From assembly GCA_022560025.1 (NCBI GenBank), contig JAFISE010000167.1:1-64000 (forward strand): a stretch of DNA of 64,000 nucleotides. The letters are read 5' to 3'. Each line of letters begins with the position of its first letter. Within the stretch, counting starts at the first letter, position 1. A program made the position numbers and the translations under genes. Under the pieces are notes generated by a model. It saw nothing but the letters and a program-made list of their open reading frames with translations, searched no databases and was not told the DNA's origin. Positions 61,619-64,000 of this stretch are shown piece after piece. Source of the stretch: Stagonosporopsis chrysanthemi. Taxonomy: Eukaryota > Ascomycota > Dothideomycetes > Pleosporales > Didymellaceae.

Positions 61619-64000
61619 CTACCACGCCGCGCCATCCTCAGCATCGAAAAACTCGCTCCCACCCTCGGTCGTGCGCGTCGCCGTGCTCGCCGCACTATCG
61701 CCTCTTTGTCTACCACTTACACTCGCACTCGCACTCGCACTCGCACCGGCACCAACAGCACCAACATCCCTAGGAATCTTATCCTTGAGCCAGGCAAGGA
61801 CGGCATCCGTGCCTTTGCTCAAGACCTGGTAGCTGGGGACGCGGAAGCGGTTGCCGTCGACGAGCAAGGAGGTCAGGGAGCCGACGAGCAGGCCGATGCG
61901 GGGGTCGAGGCGCTCGATGTTGTTGTTGCTCAGGTTGACGATTTTGAGGCCGGCGAGCGAGTCGGCGGGGGCGTCGAGCAGGGCGTTGTCGCTGGCGAGG
62001 AGGGTGACGAGGGCGGGGAAGGCGTCGCGGAGAGCGGGGAGGGAGTCGGTGAGGCGGTTTTGGCTGACGTCGAGGGTTTGCAGCGCAGGCGCTGTTAGGG
62101 AGGTGGTGAGGGGTGTGAGCGAGTTGAGCTTGTTGCCTGACAGGCGGAGCTCGCGGAGCTTGGGCAGTTCGAGGGGGCTTGTGGGCAGGCCTGCTATGCT
62201 GTTCTTTGACAGGTCGAGAACGGTGAGGTATGCAAGGTGGCCAAGGGCGAGCGGGATGGTCTGGAGGAGGTTGTTCTGCAGGTTGATTTGGCGAATGTCG
62301 CTTGTCTCGGACAGAGCGATGAGGGCGTCTTGGTCGAACTCGGTAAAGCCTTTGCTTGCCAAGTCGAGTGTTCCAGACGGCGTCACTGTCCAGCCGTGGG
62401 AGACGTCGGATTCGGGCGCTGTCCCCTCGACTGGAAAATCGTCCTCGTCAGGACCAGTAACCATCTCTTCAGGCTGGAGTCGTGCATGCAGATCGCGCTT
62501 CATGTCGTCCGTGCTCATCGTCAGGAACTTCCTCTCGCGGATGGGGTTCGCAGCGAGGGTGAGATTCTCCAGCCCATCCATCAACGCAATGCGCTCGTCC
62601 ACCTTTGAGATGTCGTTTGCTGTGAAGTCGGCGATGCGCAGTTGCTTCAGAGAGAAGAAGCTTTCTGGAAAGGCAACAAGCTTGTTTTCCCCAATCAGAA
62701 TCGTACTCAAGCTAGACCAGGACGTCAGGTCGGGCAGCGACGACAGCCTGTTTGCTGAAACGTCCAGGAGCTTCAGCGCAGGCAAATCCAAGTCCTCCGA
62801 CTGCGAGAGTGATGTCAGCGCATTGCCTCCTAGTCGCAGCTCCTGCAGATGGGGTGCAGATGTGATGCTGAAGAAGGCACCCTCGAGACGGTTCTTGGTA
62901 GCATTCAACTCGACCAGCGATGTAGATGTGAACAACTCCATTGGCACCGTTCTGAGCTGATTGCTAGACACGCTGAGGGTACGCAGCTGTGTCAGCTCCC
63001 GGATCTCTGCTGGAAGACCGATGAGTTTGTTGCTTGCGACATCCAAGACCTCAAGCTGGGTCAAGTTTGCAATGTTCAAAGGCAGCTCGCCGACGAGGTT
63101 GTTCTCGGCCAGCCTCAGCTCGCGCAACGGGGCTATCCTGGAGATGACGTCGAACGCATCCGCGGGAAGATTGTTCCTGGACAAATTGAGCTTGGTGAGC
63201 TCAGCCAGCCGGCAGAGGCCCATGGGCAGTGCTTGGAGCAGATTGCCGTGAAAGTCGAGGCTCTGCACACCGCCAAACTGCGGTCCTGCATCGTCTGAAT
63301 CGATGAAATCATCCATGTCGGTGTCTGGGAACATGCTGTCCGGCAGCGTTTTCATCTCGTTGTCAGCCGCAACGATGACAGTGACGTCTACAATCTCGCC
63401 CCAGGCTACGGTGGTGTCGTTGGGGTCGTACATGCGCAGGACTTCGTCTGGCATTTCGGTCAATTGCATGCCTGCAATGTTGAGGCGGCCAGTGGTACGG
63501 GCACCATCGACGCGCTTGCGCAGTACCGACTGACCACCTTTGGAGTTCTGGTTGAATGGATCGTCGAGGCCAAAGTCAAAGCTGGCGATCTCATGTGGAT
63601 CCGGTATGATGGCATCCCTGGGTGGTGTGTCTGCTCGGACGGGCGCGGGCTTGCTGCGTTTGGCGGCTTCTCTGGCCTTTGCAATCTGCTCTCTGAGAGC
63701 GTTGGAGGAGTTGTCTGCTTGTTTTTTGGGCGTTGCGCTGGGCGAGTCGACAGCCTCCTGTCTTCGAGCCGCTTTGGCCTGGGCGATCGAGTTGCGGAGC
63801 GCGAGTGACGAGGATGGTGCCTTGCGGGCAGTGCCTGACGGGGAGGGCGCCAGAGCCGTGCCTGGCGGTGAGATTGCCTGGCCAAAGGACCCCGCCACTG
63901 GCGGACGGGCTTGCGGTGTGCGAGATGGCAGGCCCTTGCTGGCGGACAGCGGCGCTGGCTTAGACGGAGTCTGGGCGTTGTGTGTTGGTGCTAGCGCTGG
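61619..64000 (-). CDS. Leucine-rich-repeat protein, 5' end outside window
   Basis: The frame is open from the stop at 61619 to the window edge, at least 793 codons. The apparent start at 63898 is a GTG inside it. The N-terminal part is Pro/Ser/Ala-rich with repeated basic helices (SIAQAKAARRQEA and REQIAKAREAAKRSKPA). It is followed by about 18 LRRs of typical type, such as LTKLNLSRNNLPADAFDVIS and LEVLDVASNKLIGLPAEIRE. An acidic insert (PDTDMDDFIDSDDAGP) breaks the array. The C terminus has a Ser/Ala repeat (GAGASASASASVSG) encoded by a CTCGCA array. The layout resembles LRRC40-type or Ras-suppressor-type intracellular LRR proteins; a scaffold role is inferred. Confidence 0.85.
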   Translation of the reverse strand, partial: PALAPTHNAQTPSKPAPLSASKGLPSRTPQARPPVAGSFGQAISPPGTALAPSPSGTARKAPSSSLALRNSIAQAKAARRQEAVDSPSATPKKQADNSSNALREQIAKAREAAKRSKPAPVRADTPPRDAIIPDPHEIASFDFGLDDPFNQNSKGGQSVLRKRVDGARTTGRLNIAGMQLTEMPDEVLRMYDPNDTTVAWGEIVDVTVIVAADNEMKTLPDSMFPDTDMDDFIDSDDAGPQFGGVQSLDFHGNLLQALPMGLCRLAELTKLNLSRNNLPADAFDVISRIAPLRELRLAENNLVGELPLNIANLTQLEVLDVASNKLIGLPAEIRELTQLRTLSVSSNQLRTVPMELFTSTSLVELNATKNRLEGAFFSITSAPHLQELRLGGNALTSLSQSEDLDLPALKLLDVSANRLSSLPDLTSWSSLSTILIGENKLVAFPESFFSLKQLRIADFTANDISKVDERIALMDGLENLTLAANPIRERKFLTMSTDDMKRDLHARLQPEEMVTGPDEDDFPVEGTAPESDVSHGWTVTPSGTLDLASKGFTEFDQDALIALSETSDIRQINLQNNLLQTIPLALGHLAYLTVLDLSKNSIAGLPTSPLELPKLRELRLSGNKLNSLTPLTTSLTAPALQTLDVSQNRLTDSLPALRDAFPALVTLLASDNALLDAPADSLAGLKIVNLSNNNIERLDPRIGLLVGSLTSLLVDGNRFRVPSYQVLSKGTDAVLAWLKDKIPRDVGAVGAGASASASASVSGRQRGDSAASTATRTTEGGSEFFDAEDGAAW

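Noticed and set aside
63896..63898. Start codon of the LRR gene at 63898
   Set aside because: The codon is GTG and the frame is open to the window edge, so the real start is outside.

Overview
This window looks like nuclear DNA of a filamentous ascomycete. The genes are compact, with short GT-AG introns of mostly 45-66 bp, many of which carry a visible CTGAC/CTAAC branch site. Gene types typical of filamentous ascomycetes are present: a HET-domain protein, a CFEM/rhodopsin-like receptor, an Rds1-type ferritin-like secreted protein and a HVA1-tudor protein. One transposon remnant has stop codons of the kind left by repeat-induced point mutation (RIP). Protein flavour suggests Dothideomycetes, probably Pleosporales, but that placement is an impression and was not computed. 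The first 121 bases are an unbroken G run and are almost certainly a sequencing or assembly artefact.

From 0.1 to 23.8 kb the window is mostly conserved housekeeping DNA. In order it holds pyruvate dehydrogenase E1-beta (cut by the G run), ERG6, the splicing factor SLT11/ECM2 (divergent from ERG6), the complex III assembly factor MZM1, the ER-shaping protein LNP1 (divergent from MZM1), a short-chain dehydrogenase, an M28-family pseudo-peptidase, a UPF0303 protein, a RING-CH ubiquitin ligase with a His-Asp repeat, two unrecognised proteins, a TANGO2-family protein, a small membrane protein, an Arg/Ser-rich nuclear protein and an NCS1 purine-cytosine permease. Spacing is tight and several promoters are shared.

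From 23.8 to 55 kb the window has longer gene-free stretches and looks like an accessory compartment. It is rich in secreted and membrane proteins: a PhoD-type phosphatase, a CFEM-rhodopsin receptor, a secreted berberine-bridge-type FAD oxidase, two convergent Cys-rich single-pass proteins, an MCT-like MFS transporter and a PAN/apple-like single-pass protein. It also holds a coiled-coil gene broken by one TAA, a degenerate tRNA-Gln, a HET protein, the HVA1-tudor protein and RDS1. The most unusual object is a 1.2 kb element at 45147-46349. It has perfect 57 bp terminal inverted repeats, TG...CA ends and a 5 bp target duplication, and its cargo is a copia-type gag with four in-frame stops.

From 55.6 to 64 kb the window returns to conserved genes: TRM1, an unrecognised membrane protein with a PPSY motif, and a large leucine-rich-repeat protein that runs off the right edge. 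Between the last two lies a repeat-rich 2 kb with a 39 bp minisatellite, a GTAT microsatellite and a relic that looks like half of a Zn2Cys6 motif.

Working themes are mitochondrial function (PDB1, MZM1, possibly TRM1), sterol and ER membrane biology (ERG6, LNP1), ubiquitin-linked membrane trafficking (RING-CH, the M28 pseudoenzyme, the PPSY protein) and a surface/secretory set in the middle. Intron boundaries and starts below were worked out by eye from splice signals and family knowledge; no search or alignment program was run.
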